The notes under the pieces are model-generated. The model saw only the letters and a list, made by a program, of their open reading frames with translations. It did not search any database and was not told where the DNA came from. The position numbers and the translations under genes are program-made. Shown here piece by piece: positions 15,981 through 24,618 of a stretch of DNA of 64,000 bases. Every line of letters starts with the position of its first letter. Position 1 is the stretch's first letter. Source of the DNA: Demequina phytophila (GTDB lineage: Bacteria > Actinomycetota > Actinomycetes > Actinomycetales > Demequinaceae). The stretch covers positions 124,001 through 188,000 of the forward strand of contig NZ_BBLW01000008.1 in the NCBI RefSeq assembly GCF_000971135.1, given 5' to 3'.

Positions 15981-18146
15981 GTGCGATCACCCGCAGACGC
16001 ACCCTTCCACACGCCCGTCGCGGCGCCCGCACGGACGGCCGGGCCGTCTCCCGTCATGACGCTGCTGGTGATCCTCGCGACCATCGGCATCCTCGGGTAC
16101 TCGTTCTTCCTCCTCAACCCCGCGAACCGCGGCGACGTGATCCCGTGGCTGCTGGTGATCTCGGCGGAATCGGTACTGGTGTTCCACGCGCTGCTGTCGA
16201 TGTGGACCATCCTCGCCGGGACGGTCGACCCGAGGGACTTCGCCTTCCACCAGGCGCGCGACGCGCTGTTCGGGCGCTCGATCACCGGCGACCCGACGGA
16301 ATGGCCCCTCCAGCTCGGCGGCAGGAGGATCACCGTCGACGTGTTCATCACCGTGTACGGGGAGCCGCTGGAGGTGGTGCGCCGCACCATCGTCGGCGCC
16401 CTCGCGATGGACGGGCGGCACCGGACGTGGGTGCTCGACGACGGCGACTCCGACGACGTACGCGAGGTCGCCGCCCAGCTGGGCGCGCGCTACGTCCGGC
16501 GTCTCGGCAACAGCGGCGCCAAGGCGGGCAACATCAACCACGCGCTCACGCTCGCCAAGGGCGAGTTCTTCGCCGTCTTCGACGCGGACTTCGTGCCCGA
16601 CCCCCGTTTCCTGCTCGAGACGGTGCCGTTCTTCGCGGACGCGCAGGTCGCATTCGTGCAGACGCCGCAGACGTACGGCAACCTCCACACCACGATCGCG
16701 AAGGGCGCCGGCTACATGCAGACGGTGTTCTACCGGTTCGTGCAGCCGGGACGGAACCGCTTCAACGCGGCGTTCTGCGTGGGCACGAACGTGGTGTTCC
16801 GCCGCACCGCGGTCGAGGACGTCGGCGGCATCTACACGGACTCGAAGTCGGAGGACGTGTGGACGTCGCTGCTCATGCACGAGCGCGGCTGGCGGACGGT
16901 GTTCATCCCGACCGTGCTCGCGATCGGCGACGCCCCCGACACCGTGGAGGCGTACGCGAAGCAGCAGCTGCGCTGGGCGACCGGCGGGTTCGAGATCCTC
17001 CTCACGCACAACCCGCTGAGCCCGCGCCGGACCCTCACGGCGGACCAGCGGATCCAGTACTTCGTGACGGCGACGTTCTACCTCACCGGCATCACGCCGC
17101 TGCTCCTCCTGGTGGTGCCGCCGCTCGAGATCTACTTCGACCTGCGCCCCATGGCGCTCTCGATCTCGGTGACCACGTGGCTGGTGTTCTACGCCGGCTT
17201 CTACGTCATGCAGATCGGGCTCGCGTGGTTCACGCTCGGCACGTTCCGCTGGCAGACGCTGACGCTCGCCACCGTGTCCTTCCCGATCTACCTCAAGGCG
17301 CTCGTCAACGCGATGACGCAGCGGGACGTGGGCTGGACCTCGACCGGTAGCACCAAGGCGGGCTCGCCGTTCAACTTCATCGTGCCGCAGGTGCTGTTCT
17401 TCCTCTTCCTCGCGCTCACGTCGGTGGTGGCGGTGTGGAGGGACTGGGACAACGGCGTGGTGACCCTGGCGACGGCATGGAACCTCACCAACACGCTGAT
17501 CCTCGGCGCGTTCCTCATGGCGGCTCGCCGCGAGGCGCGGGCGCTGCGCAAGGGACGCAACCTCGCGCCGGCCCGCGTCGATGCCGCCGAGGAGCCCTCC
17601 ATGCCTGCGGTCGTGATCGCGCGTCCGGTCGAGGTCGCCGCGGCGATCGCCGCTCGTCAGGCGCGACCCGTGGCGCCCGCCCCCACCCCGTGGACGCCGG
17701 TCACCGCCCCGATGCTCGAGCCGGACGTCGCGCCCGAGCCGCTACCGGAGCGCGTCGCCGCACCCGTGGCCGTGCCCACCCCCGTCCGCGTCCCTCGCCC
17801 GGTCGCGGTACCCGCGCCTGTGACCCGTGCACCGGTGGTCGCCGCACCCGCACCCGCACCGACCCCTGCGCCCGAGCGGCAGCGCGTGCTCGCGCCCGTG
17901 CTGGTGGCGGTCGGCGCACCGTCGGCTCCCGCGGACGAGCCGGTGCCCGCGCCACGCGTCCCCGCTCCGCCCACGCCGTTGCGTGCCACCGCACCGACCG
18001 CACCCGCCTCGCCTCCCACACCGCCCACGCCGCTCCGTACCGTCGCGCGCGAGCCCGCGCCGCGCGCCGATGCCCCCTCCGGCATCGTCCGTTCTGACGC
18101 GCCTGTGATGCTCGGCCGCCGTGCCCGCCGCGAGCTCGCGTCATGA
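15981..18146 (+). CDS. Processive GT2 synthase (cellulose/curdlan synthase-like)
   Basis: This is a membrane polysaccharide synthase of 721 residues. Two N-terminal helices (about 26-75) precede the GT2 domain. Its catalytic set is complete: D153/D154 (LDDGD), D201 and D203 (FDAD), SED (E291, D292) and QQLRW (328-332), the processive-synthase signature. About five more helices follow (360-525). No PilZ domain is seen; instead there is a Pro/Ala/Val-rich tail of about 170 residues. GGAG lies six bases before the GTG. The stop overlaps an HlyD-like gene, and a GH81 beta-1,3-glucanase follows, so a (1->3)-beta-glucan product is the best guess; cellulose or a mixed glucan is possible. Confidence 0.88.
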   Translation: MRSPADAPFHTPVAAPARTAGPSPVMTLLVILATIGILGYSFFLLNPANRGDVIPWLLVISAESVLVFHALLSMWTILAGTVDPRDFAFHQARDALFGRSITGDPTEWPLQLGGRRITVDVFITVYGEPLEVVRRTIVGALAMDGRHRTWVLDDGDSDDVREVAAQLGARYVRRLGNSGAKAGNINHALTLAKGEFFAVFDADFVPDPRFLLETVPFFADAQVAFVQTPQTYGNLHTTIAKGAGYMQTVFYRFVQPGRNRFNAAFCVGTNVVFRRTAVEDVGGIYTDSKSEDVWTSLLMHERGWRTVFIPTVLAIGDAPDTVEAYAKQQLRWATGGFEILLTHNPLSPRRTLTADQRIQYFVTATFYLTGITPLLLLVVPPLEIYFDLRPMALSISVTTWLVFYAGFYVMQIGLAWFTLGTFRWQTLTLATVSFPIYLKALVNAMTQRDVGWTSTGSTKAGSPFNFIVPQVLFFLFLALTSVVAVWRDWDNGVVTLATAWNLTNTLILGAFLMAARREARALRKGRNLAPARVDAAEEPSMPAVVIARPVEVAAAIAARQARPVAPAPTPWTPVTAPMLEPDVAPEPLPERVAAPVAVPTPVRVPRPVAVPAPVTRAPVVAAPAPAPTPAPERQRVLAPVLVAVGAPSAPADEPVPAPRVPAPPTPLRATAPTAPASPPTPPTPLRTVAREPAPRADAPSGIVRSDAPVMLGRRARRELAS

Positions 18147-18868
18147 CGTGGGGCAACCGGCTCAAGCTGGTCATGGGCGTGATCGCGGTGCTGCTGGTGG
18201 TCGCCGCGGCGACCATCCTGTTCAACCGGCGCCAGTCCGAGGTGGTGAGCTCGACCGCGAGCATCAAGGCCGCGCGGTACGACGTCGGCACGGACTACGG
18301 CGGCCTGGTGGTACGGCGGTTCGTCGAGGAGGGCGAGCGCGTCACCAAGGGTGCGAAGCTCTTCGCGATCGACAGCCCGATCCTCGCCCGCGACATCCGG
18401 CAAGGCCTGCTCGAGGCGGTGCCCGGTTCGCTCGGCAAGGACGGCACGGTGACGGTCCGCGCCGCGATCGGCGGCGCGGTCGAGGACATCACGGCGGATG
18501 TGGGCAGCTTCGCAGGCACCGGGTCCGTCATCGCGGCGATCGATGAGCGCGACAGCCTCTACACCGAGGCCGAGTTCGTGCTGTCGCCCCGCGACTTCGG
18601 ACGCATCGGGGACGACGCGATGGTCGAGCTACGACTGCCGGACGACTCCGTGCTCGCGGGCTCGGTGACCGACCTGTCCGTCGAGACGGTCGAGGGCGCA
18701 GCGGTGGTGACCGTGCGGATCGACTCGGACGACCTGGTCGACAACCCGGAGGGTGCGCTGATGAAGTCGGGGACGCCTGTGGAGGCGACGCTGCACCTGC
18801 GCGACGATGGACCTCTGGCGGGGGTGACCGATGCGCTCGGCGACCTCGCCCGCAAGGTGGGCCTGTGA
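18143..18868 (+). CDS. HlyD-like membrane-anchored adaptor
   Basis: A 241-residue protein with one N-terminal membrane helix (about 8-27). The rest is predicted outside the membrane, with a lipoyl/barrel-sandwich-like segment (VVRRFVEEGERVTKGAKLFAID) and a second half (about 95-120). A C-terminal beta-barrel-like part follows. It resembles a reduced HlyD/membrane-fusion subunit without a long coiled coil. Its ATG overlaps the synthase stop by four bases and its stop overlaps the GH81 start. It probably binds the synthase or the emerging glucan chain. The family call rests on pattern, not alignment. Confidence 0.7.
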   Translation: MTWGNRLKLVMGVIAVLLVVAAATILFNRRQSEVVSSTASIKAARYDVGTDYGGLVVRRFVEEGERVTKGAKLFAIDSPILARDIRQGLLEAVPGSLGKDGTVTVRAAIGGAVEDITADVGSFAGTGSVIAAIDERDSLYTEAEFVLSPRDFGRIGDDAMVELRLPDDSVLAGSVTDLSVETVEGAAVVTVRIDSDDLVDNPEGALMKSGTPVEATLHLRDDGPLAGVTDALGDLARKVGL

Positions 18869-20835
18869 GGCGAGCCGTGATGGCGGCGCTGACCGCGGGC
18901 GTGCTCGCGATCGCGGGTTGCACCGGTGCGCCGGATGACCCGGTGAGCGTCGCTACGACCGCGGGTCCGGCGACCCGCGTCGACGGACCCGATCCCGCCA
19001 TCCTGCCGACCGCGAGCGCGCAGACCGTCCCGACGCGCGTGGCGGAGGGCGTGGTGCCCCCGACCAACCGCTGGTACTCGGCGCTGGCCTTCGGCGACCC
19101 AGGCCTGCCCGTGTTCCCCAAGCCGCTCTCGTTCCAGACGGTCGACGGCGGTTTCACGATGGGCCTGACGCGCCCGGATCCGCAGGAGAACGCGATCCTC
19201 GCGCCCGCGGTCGCGGACGTCACGGTGACCTTCGACGGCGCCTCGGGCGCGGGCGAGGTGGTCGAGGCCACCCCGGTCGCCGTGACGCTCGCCACCGGGC
19301 CCGCCCAGGTGACGCTGGCGCAGGGAGTCCCGGTGGTCGCGGTCTCCTCCGACGGCGGCGGCACGGCGACACTGTCGGTGCCGTTCGCACTCGCGGGCGA
19401 CGCGGTGGCGACCGCGACCGTGGGAACGACCACCTACGGGATCGCGCTGGACCGCGCGAGCGTCGACGGCACGACGCTCGACATCGACCCCGGTGGCGCG
19501 GCGCAGATCTTCGCGGTGCCGGACGGCGGGTCCGCGACCGCCTTCGCCGCGGCGCTGGGCCCGATCGCGCGCGGCGCGGACGCCTCCTATGCGCTCGGCG
19601 AGGTCGCCACCACCACGGTGAGCTATGCGCCGGAGCCGACTGTCGTCGCGGTGCCCGCCGCGCGCGCGGGCGGGCTCGACTGCGGGCTCGGCTCGTACGC
19701 GACCATCGCCGGACAGTACGAGGTGTGCGCCGCATCGTCCGTCTCCTGGGACGTGCCTCGCACCGATCCGGCCGCCGCGCTGGACCTGTCCGGCATCACG
19801 GACCCCGAGCGCGACGCGATCACGGCGGCGCTCGCCGCGGACGCCGGCGCCGAGCCCGAGCTGCCCGCGGACACGTACTTCGGCGCCAAGGCGCTCTACC
19901 GGCTCGCGAACCTGCTGCAGCTCGCGGACGCTCTGGGGGAGGACGCCTACGCAGAGCAGGTCGCGGGGACCCTCGAGGAGCAGCTCGACCTGTGGGGACA
20001 GGCCTCCGGATGCGACGAGCGCGCCGAGCGCTGCTTCACGTACGACGCGACGCTGCGAGGCGTGGTGGGTCTCGCGCCTGCGTTCGGCTCGGAGCAGTTC
20101 AACGACCACCACTTCCACTACGGCTACCTCCTCTACGCGGCGGCCATCGCCGGAGCGCGCGATCCTGACCTCGCGGAGCGCATCGGGCCCGTCATGGACC
20201 TGGTCGCCGAGGACATCGCGGCACCGGGGACCTCGGACGCGTTCCCCGTGCGTCGGGTGTTCGACCCGGTGGAGGGGCACTCGTGGGCGTCGGGGCTCAG
20301 CCCGTTCGCGGACGGCAACAACCAGGAGTCGAGCTCGGAGGCCGTGCTCGCCTGGAACGCGGTCGCGCTGTGGGCGGACCTGCGGGGGGACGATGCGCTA
20401 GGCGCCTCCGCGCGATGGATGCTGTCCGCGGAGGCGGAGGCCGCGACGCGACTGTGGCTCGCTCCGGACCTCGCGCCCTTCCCCGAGTATCCCCACGGGA
20501 TCGTGGCGATCCAGTGGGGCGCGAAGCGCGACTACGCGACCTGGTTCAGCGCGGAGCCCTCGGCGATGCTCGGGATCCAGCTGATCCCCGGCCAGCCGGC
20601 CGCGATGGCGTACCTCGACACCGTGCCCGACGAGCGGATCGTCGCGACGGCCGCGGAGGCGTGGGGTGCTGCGACGCCCGGCCAGTTCGCCGACTATCTG
20701 CTCATGTATCGCGCCCTCGCCGGCGACGAGGAACGGGCGGCGGCGTGGAGGGCGGCGATCGCCCTGCCCGACACCGCGATCGACGACGGCGACTCGCGCG
20801 CGTGGATGCTCGCATGGATCGCGGCGGCAGACTGA
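18865..20835 (+). CDS. GH81 endo-beta-1,3-glucanase, lipoprotein
   Basis: This is a 656-residue secreted enzyme of glycoside hydrolase family 81. A lipobox (LAIAGC, Cys19) predicts anchoring to the outer face of the membrane. GH81 hallmarks are NRWYSAL near residue 68, the NDHHFHYGY motif (413-421, catalytic Asp414) and DGNNQESSSEA (483-493, with the catalytic glutamates). The family hydrolyses (1->3)-beta-glucan such as laminarin or curdlan. Its start overlaps the adaptor gene. Many polysaccharide synthase operons carry a cognate hydrolase for editing or release, so its presence suggests what the GT2 enzyme makes. Confidence 0.9.
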   Translation: MRRAVMAALTAGVLAIAGCTGAPDDPVSVATTAGPATRVDGPDPAILPTASAQTVPTRVAEGVVPPTNRWYSALAFGDPGLPVFPKPLSFQTVDGGFTMGLTRPDPQENAILAPAVADVTVTFDGASGAGEVVEATPVAVTLATGPAQVTLAQGVPVVAVSSDGGGTATLSVPFALAGDAVATATVGTTTYGIALDRASVDGTTLDIDPGGAAQIFAVPDGGSATAFAAALGPIARGADASYALGEVATTTVSYAPEPTVVAVPAARAGGLDCGLGSYATIAGQYEVCAASSVSWDVPRTDPAAALDLSGITDPERDAITAALAADAGAEPELPADTYFGAKALYRLANLLQLADALGEDAYAEQVAGTLEEQLDLWGQASGCDERAERCFTYDATLRGVVGLAPAFGSEQFNDHHFHYGYLLYAAAIAGARDPDLAERIGPVMDLVAEDIAAPGTSDAFPVRRVFDPVEGHSWASGLSPFADGNNQESSSEAVLAWNAVALWADLRGDDALGASARWMLSAEAEAATRLWLAPDLAPFPEYPHGIVAIQWGAKRDYATWFSAEPSAMLGIQLIPGQPAAMAYLDTVPDERIVATAAEAWGAATPGQFADYLLMYRALAGDEERAAAWRAAIALPDTAIDDGDSRAWMLAWIAAAD

Positions 20836-20869
20836 GAAGGGGGCCGTTCCAGGTGCCACCCGCGGAGCA

Positions 20870-20893
20870 CTGGCCCTGCTGAGCGGGGGCCAG
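20870..20893 (+). terminator. Possible terminator of the glucan operon
   Basis: A 7-bp inverted repeat (CTGGCCC at 20870-20876, GGGCCAG at 20887-20893) with a ten-base loop lies 34 bases after the GH81 stop. It is weak and has no T-run. Confidence 0.35.
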
Positions 20894-20909
20894 CCTCTGG
20901 GAGAATCGG

Positions 20910-21863
20910 GTGGTGACCCCCACCCTCGACCGCCGCGGCCTCGCGTACGGCGCCACCGCGTACTTCATCTGGGGGCTGTTCCCCCTGTTCATGGCGGCGC
21001 TCGAGCCGGCCGGTGCGCTCGAGATAGTCGCGTGGCGATCGATCTCCTCGCTGGCGGTGTGCCTCGCGATCGTGCCGTTCGTGCGCGGGTGGGCGCGCAT
21101 CGTCTCCGTGGTGAAGGACCGCCGGGTGCTCGCGCGCCTGGCGCTCGCGTCGCTCGTGATCGCGGTGAACTGGGGCGTCATGGTCTACGCAGTCGTCACC
21201 GACCGCGTCGCGCAGACCTCGCTCGGCTATTACATCAACCCCCTGCTGACCGTCGCGCTTGGCGTGGTGCTGCTGGGTGAGCGGCTGCGGCGGCTCCAGC
21301 TGGTCGCGATCGGGGTCGCGGCGCTCGCCGTCGTGGTGCTGGCCGTCGAGATGGGCGGCCTGCCGTGGATCTCGCTGGTGCTCGCGGTGTCGTTCGCGGT
21401 CTACTCGTTCATCAAGAAGGACGTGGGGCACAAGGTCGACGCGCTCACCGGGCTGACCGTCGAGACTGCGGTGCAGCTGCCGGTCGCGATCGGCGTGCTG
21501 GGGCTCGTGTGGGCGTCCGGGGAGGCCACTCTGTTCGCGCGCGGCGCCGAGGGGCTGGGCGGGTGGCACGACGCCCTCATGCTCACCACCGGGACCTGGA
21601 CCGCGGGCGCGCTGCTGATCTTCGCGGCGGGTGCACGGAGGCTGCCGCTCAACATCTCGGGGCTGCTGCAGTACATCGCGCCGACCATGACGTTCGCGCT
21701 GGCGGTCTGGCACTTCCACGAGCCCATGCCGCCGGCCCGGTGGGCGGGCTTCGCACTCGTGTGGGTGGCGCTGGTGCTCATCACGGTGGACTCGTGGCGG
21801 GCGCGGTCGAAGGTGCGTGATTCGCAGGCGGCCGTGTCCGGCGAGGTCACCGAGCCGGTCTAG
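20910..21863 (+). CDS. rarD: RarD-like EamA-family transporter
   Basis: This 317-residue membrane protein has ten hydrophobic segments in two EamA-like halves. The opening GLAYGATAYFIWGLFPLF and the middle NWGVMVYAVVTDRVAQTSLGYYINPL are typical of RarD (chloramphenicol-sensitivity) proteins. Two adjacent GTG starts exist (20910, 20913); the second has GAGAAT six bases upstream, matching the leaderless pattern seen here. The true substrate of RarD proteins is not established. The gene is convergent with the polyprenyl synthase gene across a 93-bp repeat element. Confidence 0.88.
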   Translation: MVTPTLDRRGLAYGATAYFIWGLFPLFMAALEPAGALEIVAWRSISSLAVCLAIVPFVRGWARIVSVVKDRRVLARLALASLVIAVNWGVMVYAVVTDRVAQTSLGYYINPLLTVALGVVLLGERLRRLQLVAIGVAALAVVVLAVEMGGLPWISLVLAVSFAVYSFIKKDVGHKVDALTGLTVETAVQLPVAIGVLGLVWASGEATLFARGAEGLGGWHDALMLTTGTWTAGALLIFAAGARRLPLNISGLLQYIAPTMTFALAVWHFHEPMPPARWAGFALVWVALVLITVDSWRARSKVRDSQAAVSGEVTEPV

Positions 21864-21893
21864 GGGCGGCGCTGCCGCTCGCACTCGACCGCG

Positions 21894-21987
21894 CTCCACA
21901 CGCGTGCCCGGTCGGGAGCGCTCTCGCGCTGCCACTCGCGTCGCATCTCCCGACCAGGGAGGGTGCAGTTGCAGAATCCGTGTGGAG
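21894..21987 (+). repeat. 93-bp intergenic repeat, copy A
   Basis: This is one of three copies of an intergenic element bounded by CTCCACAC and GTGTGGAG (others at 39862 and 43363). Copy A lies between convergent genes. It contains an internal GGTCGGGAG/CTCCCGACC inverted repeat and shares CGACCAG and TGCAGTTGCAG near its right end with the other copies. Confidence 0.8.
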
Positions 21988-22035
21988 CCCGGCGGCGAGC
22001 GCGGATGGTGCCGGGGGCGCGGGGGTGGGTCGCGG

Positions 22036-23034
22036 TCAGGCCGCGCGGGCCACGAGGGCGTCCGCGAAGGCCATCAAGGAGTCGCGCACGTCGCCCTCGG
22101 GCAGCGCCGCGACCGCGTCCTTCGCCTGCTGCGCCCACGCGCGTGCAAGAGTGGCGGTCTCGTCGACCACCACGTGCGCGGCCAGACGCTCGACCACGGA
22201 GGCGAGCGCTGCATCGTCCGTCAGGTCGCCGTCGATGTCGGCGAGCAGCGTCACGTCGTCCGCCGTGCCCTCCCCCGCCGCGATGCGGCGGCGCAGCAGC
22301 AGCACCGGCATGGTCGGGACGCCCTCGCGGAGGTCCGTGCCGGGGGTCTTGCCGGTGGTGGCGGCATCGGAGCGGATGTCGATGACGTCGTCGGCGAGCT
22401 GGAAGGCGACGCCGGCGGCCTCGCCGTACGCGGTGACCTGTTGGACGATGCTGGGCGGGCAACCGCCGAACATCGCGCCCAGGCGCGCGGACGTCGCGAT
22501 GAGCGACGCGGTCTTGTCGGCGAGGACCTGGAGGTAGAAGGCGATCGGGTCGTCGTCCTCGGCGGGGCCCACGGTCTCGTGGAGCTGCCCCAGGCACAGG
22601 CGCTCGAACGTCTCGGCCTGGATCCGCACCGCCTGCGGGCCCAGACCCGCGACCACGGTCGAGGCGCGCGCGAACAGCAGGTCGCCGGTGAGGATCGCGA
22701 CGGAGTTGCCCCACACCTCGTGCGCGGCGGGCGCGCCGCGGCGGGTGGGCGCGGAGTCCATGACGTCGTCGTGATAGAGCGTCGCCAGGTGGGTGAGCTC
22801 GACCACCACGGCGGCGTCGAGCACCTCGGGCCTCGCGCCGTCGCCCAGCTGCGCGCACAGCAGCGCGAGCAGCGGGCGCAGGCGCTTGCCGCCGGCGTTC
22901 ACCAGGTGGCGGGACGTCGCGTCGGCGAGCTTGTCCGACTGCGCGACGGCGTCCCGGAGCCTCTCCTCCACGAGCTCGAAGCGAGGCTGGAGCTCCGCCT
23001 CGAGCTCGGTGTTCCCGATCGACAGCGATGCCAT
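22036..23034 (-). CDS. Polyprenyl diphosphate synthase (menaquinone side chain)
   Basis: This trans-prenyltransferase of 332 residues elongates isoprenoid diphosphates. The first aspartate-rich motif DDVMD is at 89-93 and the second, DDVID, at 215-219; GGKRLRP (about 48-54) is the diphosphate-binding site. The residues just before the first motif lack a bulky aromatic at position -4/-5, which allows a long product. It starts four bases after the nuoN stop and so is the last gene of the complex I operon. The likely role is to make the polyprenyl tail of menaquinone. Exact chain length is not readable. Confidence 0.92.
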   Translation of the reverse strand: MASLSIGNTELEAELQPRFELVEERLRDAVAQSDKLADATSRHLVNAGGKRLRPLLALLCAQLGDGARPEVLDAAVVVELTHLATLYHDDVMDSAPTRRGAPAAHEVWGNSVAILTGDLLFARASTVVAGLGPQAVRIQAETFERLCLGQLHETVGPAEDDDPIAFYLQVLADKTASLIATSARLGAMFGGCPPSIVQQVTAYGEAAGVAFQLADDVIDIRSDAATTGKTPGTDLREGVPTMPVLLLRRRIAAGEGTADDVTLLADIDGDLTDDAALASVVERLAAHVVVDETATLARAWAQQAKDAVAALPEGDVRDSLMAFADALVARAA

Positions 23035-23037
23035 CGG

Positions 23038-24618
23038 CTAGCCCGCCGCTCCCAGGAGCAGCACGCCGGCGTTCTCGAACGCCGCGAGCACCGGGCCGGG
23101 GACGATGCCGAGCAGCAGCACCGCCGCGACCGCGACGATCACGACCACGCGCGCGAGCGGGCTGTGGTCGATCTCGATCGCGTCCTCCTGGCCGTCCGGC
23201 ACGTCCGTGAGGAACATCAGCACGATGAGGCGGACGTAGAAGAACGCGGCAGCGGCAGAGGCGATGACGGCGATGAGCACGAGCGGCCAGCCGCCCTCGG
23301 AGATCGCGGCGGCGAACGCCACGAACTTGCCCACGAAGCCCGCGGTGAGCGGGATGCCGGCGAACGACAGCAGGAACAGCGCCATCGCGCCCGCGAGCCA
23401 CGGGGAACGCTTGCCCAGGCCGGCCCACTGGCCGAGGCGGGTGGCCTCGCCCAGCACGGTGCCGTCCTCGGCCTTCTCCCGGACCTGCGTGATGACCGCG
23501 AACGCGCCGAGCGTCGCGACGCCGTAGGACGCGAGGTAGAACGGCAGCGCGGACAGCGCGCCGTCGGGGAAGCCCGCGAACGCGACCAGGATGAATCCCG
23601 CGTGCGCGACCGACGAGTACGCCAGCATGCGCTTGAGCTCGGTCTGGACGAGCGCGACCACGGTGCCCAGCACCATCGAGGCGATCGCGACGGCCCAGAA
23701 CAGCCAGGACAGCTCCCACTCGAGGCCGTGGAAGGCCTCGTAGGCGACGCGCAGCAGCGCCGCGGTGGCGGCGGCCTTGGTCGCGGCCGCCATGAACGCC
23801 GTGACCGGCGTCGGGGCACCCTGGTAGGCGTCGGGCGTCCACGAGTGGAACGGGACGGCGCCGATCTTGAACAGCAGACCCACCACGACCATGACGGCGC
23901 CTGCGAGCACGAGCGCGTCCACGCCCGTGACCGAGGCGACGCCCGCCGCGATGCCCGCGTACGAGGTCGAGCCGGTGGCGCCGTACAGGAAGGCGGCGCC
24001 GAACAGCAGGATCGCGGAGGAGAAGGCGCCGAGCAGGAAGTACTTCAGGGCGCCCTCGTGAGAGAGGAAACGACGGCGGCGCGCGAGCGCGACCAGGATG
24101 TACAGCGGCAGCGAGAACACCTCGAGCGCGACGAACAGGAAGATGAGGTCCGTCACCGAGGTGAAGAGCATCATGCCGCCCACCGCGAACAGCGCGAGCG
24201 GGAACACCTCGGTCACCTGCAGGCCCTTGCGGCGCGCGAGGGTCTCCTCCGTGGAGCCGGGTGCGACCGAGCCGAGCGGCGTGAACGCCTCCTCGCCCGC
24301 GCGGGTGCGCGCCGCGAACAGGAGCGCGCCGAGCGTGCCGAACACGGCGATGAGGACCTGCCACGCCAGCGACTGGCGGTCGACCGTGAGCATGCCGTCG
24401 AGCACCACCGTGCCCGCGCCCTCGAGCGCCGCCCATTGGGCGATGGCCGTACCGGCCGCGGCGATCAGCGCGACCAGGGAGACGCCGAGCTGCACCTTGC
24501 GGCGCGTCTCCGGGGACCGGAGGAAGGACTCGAGCAGGATCGCGACCGCGGCGGCGCCGAGCACGATGATGACGGGCGCGAGCGGCGCCCAGGCGATCTC
24601 GGGGGTCGTGAAGCTCAC
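23038..24618 (-). CDS. nuoN: NADH-quinone oxidoreductase subunit N
   Basis: This antiporter-like membrane subunit of complex I has 526 residues and about 14 helices. It carries the conserved lysine/histidine surroundings ELKRMLAYSSVAHAG in the middle of the membrane arm and the Mrp-type sequence FMAAATKAAATAALLR. It takes part in proton pumping. The start overlaps the nuoM stop by four bases and the stop is four bases from the prenyl synthase start. Length is within the usual range for NuoN. Assignment is secure from order and sequence. Confidence 0.96.
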   Translation of the reverse strand: MSFTTPEIAWAPLAPVIIVLGAAAVAILLESFLRSPETRRKVQLGVSLVALIAAAGTAIAQWAALEGAGTVVLDGMLTVDRQSLAWQVLIAVFGTLGALLFAARTRAGEEAFTPLGSVAPGSTEETLARRKGLQVTEVFPLALFAVGGMMLFTSVTDLIFLFVALEVFSLPLYILVALARRRRFLSHEGALKYFLLGAFSSAILLFGAAFLYGATGSTSYAGIAAGVASVTGVDALVLAGAVMVVVGLLFKIGAVPFHSWTPDAYQGAPTPVTAFMAAATKAAATAALLRVAYEAFHGLEWELSWLFWAVAIASMVLGTVVALVQTELKRMLAYSSVAHAGFILVAFAGFPDGALSALPFYLASYGVATLGAFAVITQVREKAEDGTVLGEATRLGQWAGLGKRSPWLAGAMALFLLSFAGIPLTAGFVGKFVAFAAAISEGGWPLVLIAVIASAAAAFFYVRLIVLMFLTDVPDGQEDAIEIDHSPLARVVVIVAVAAVLLLGIVPGPVLAAFENAGVLLLGAAG

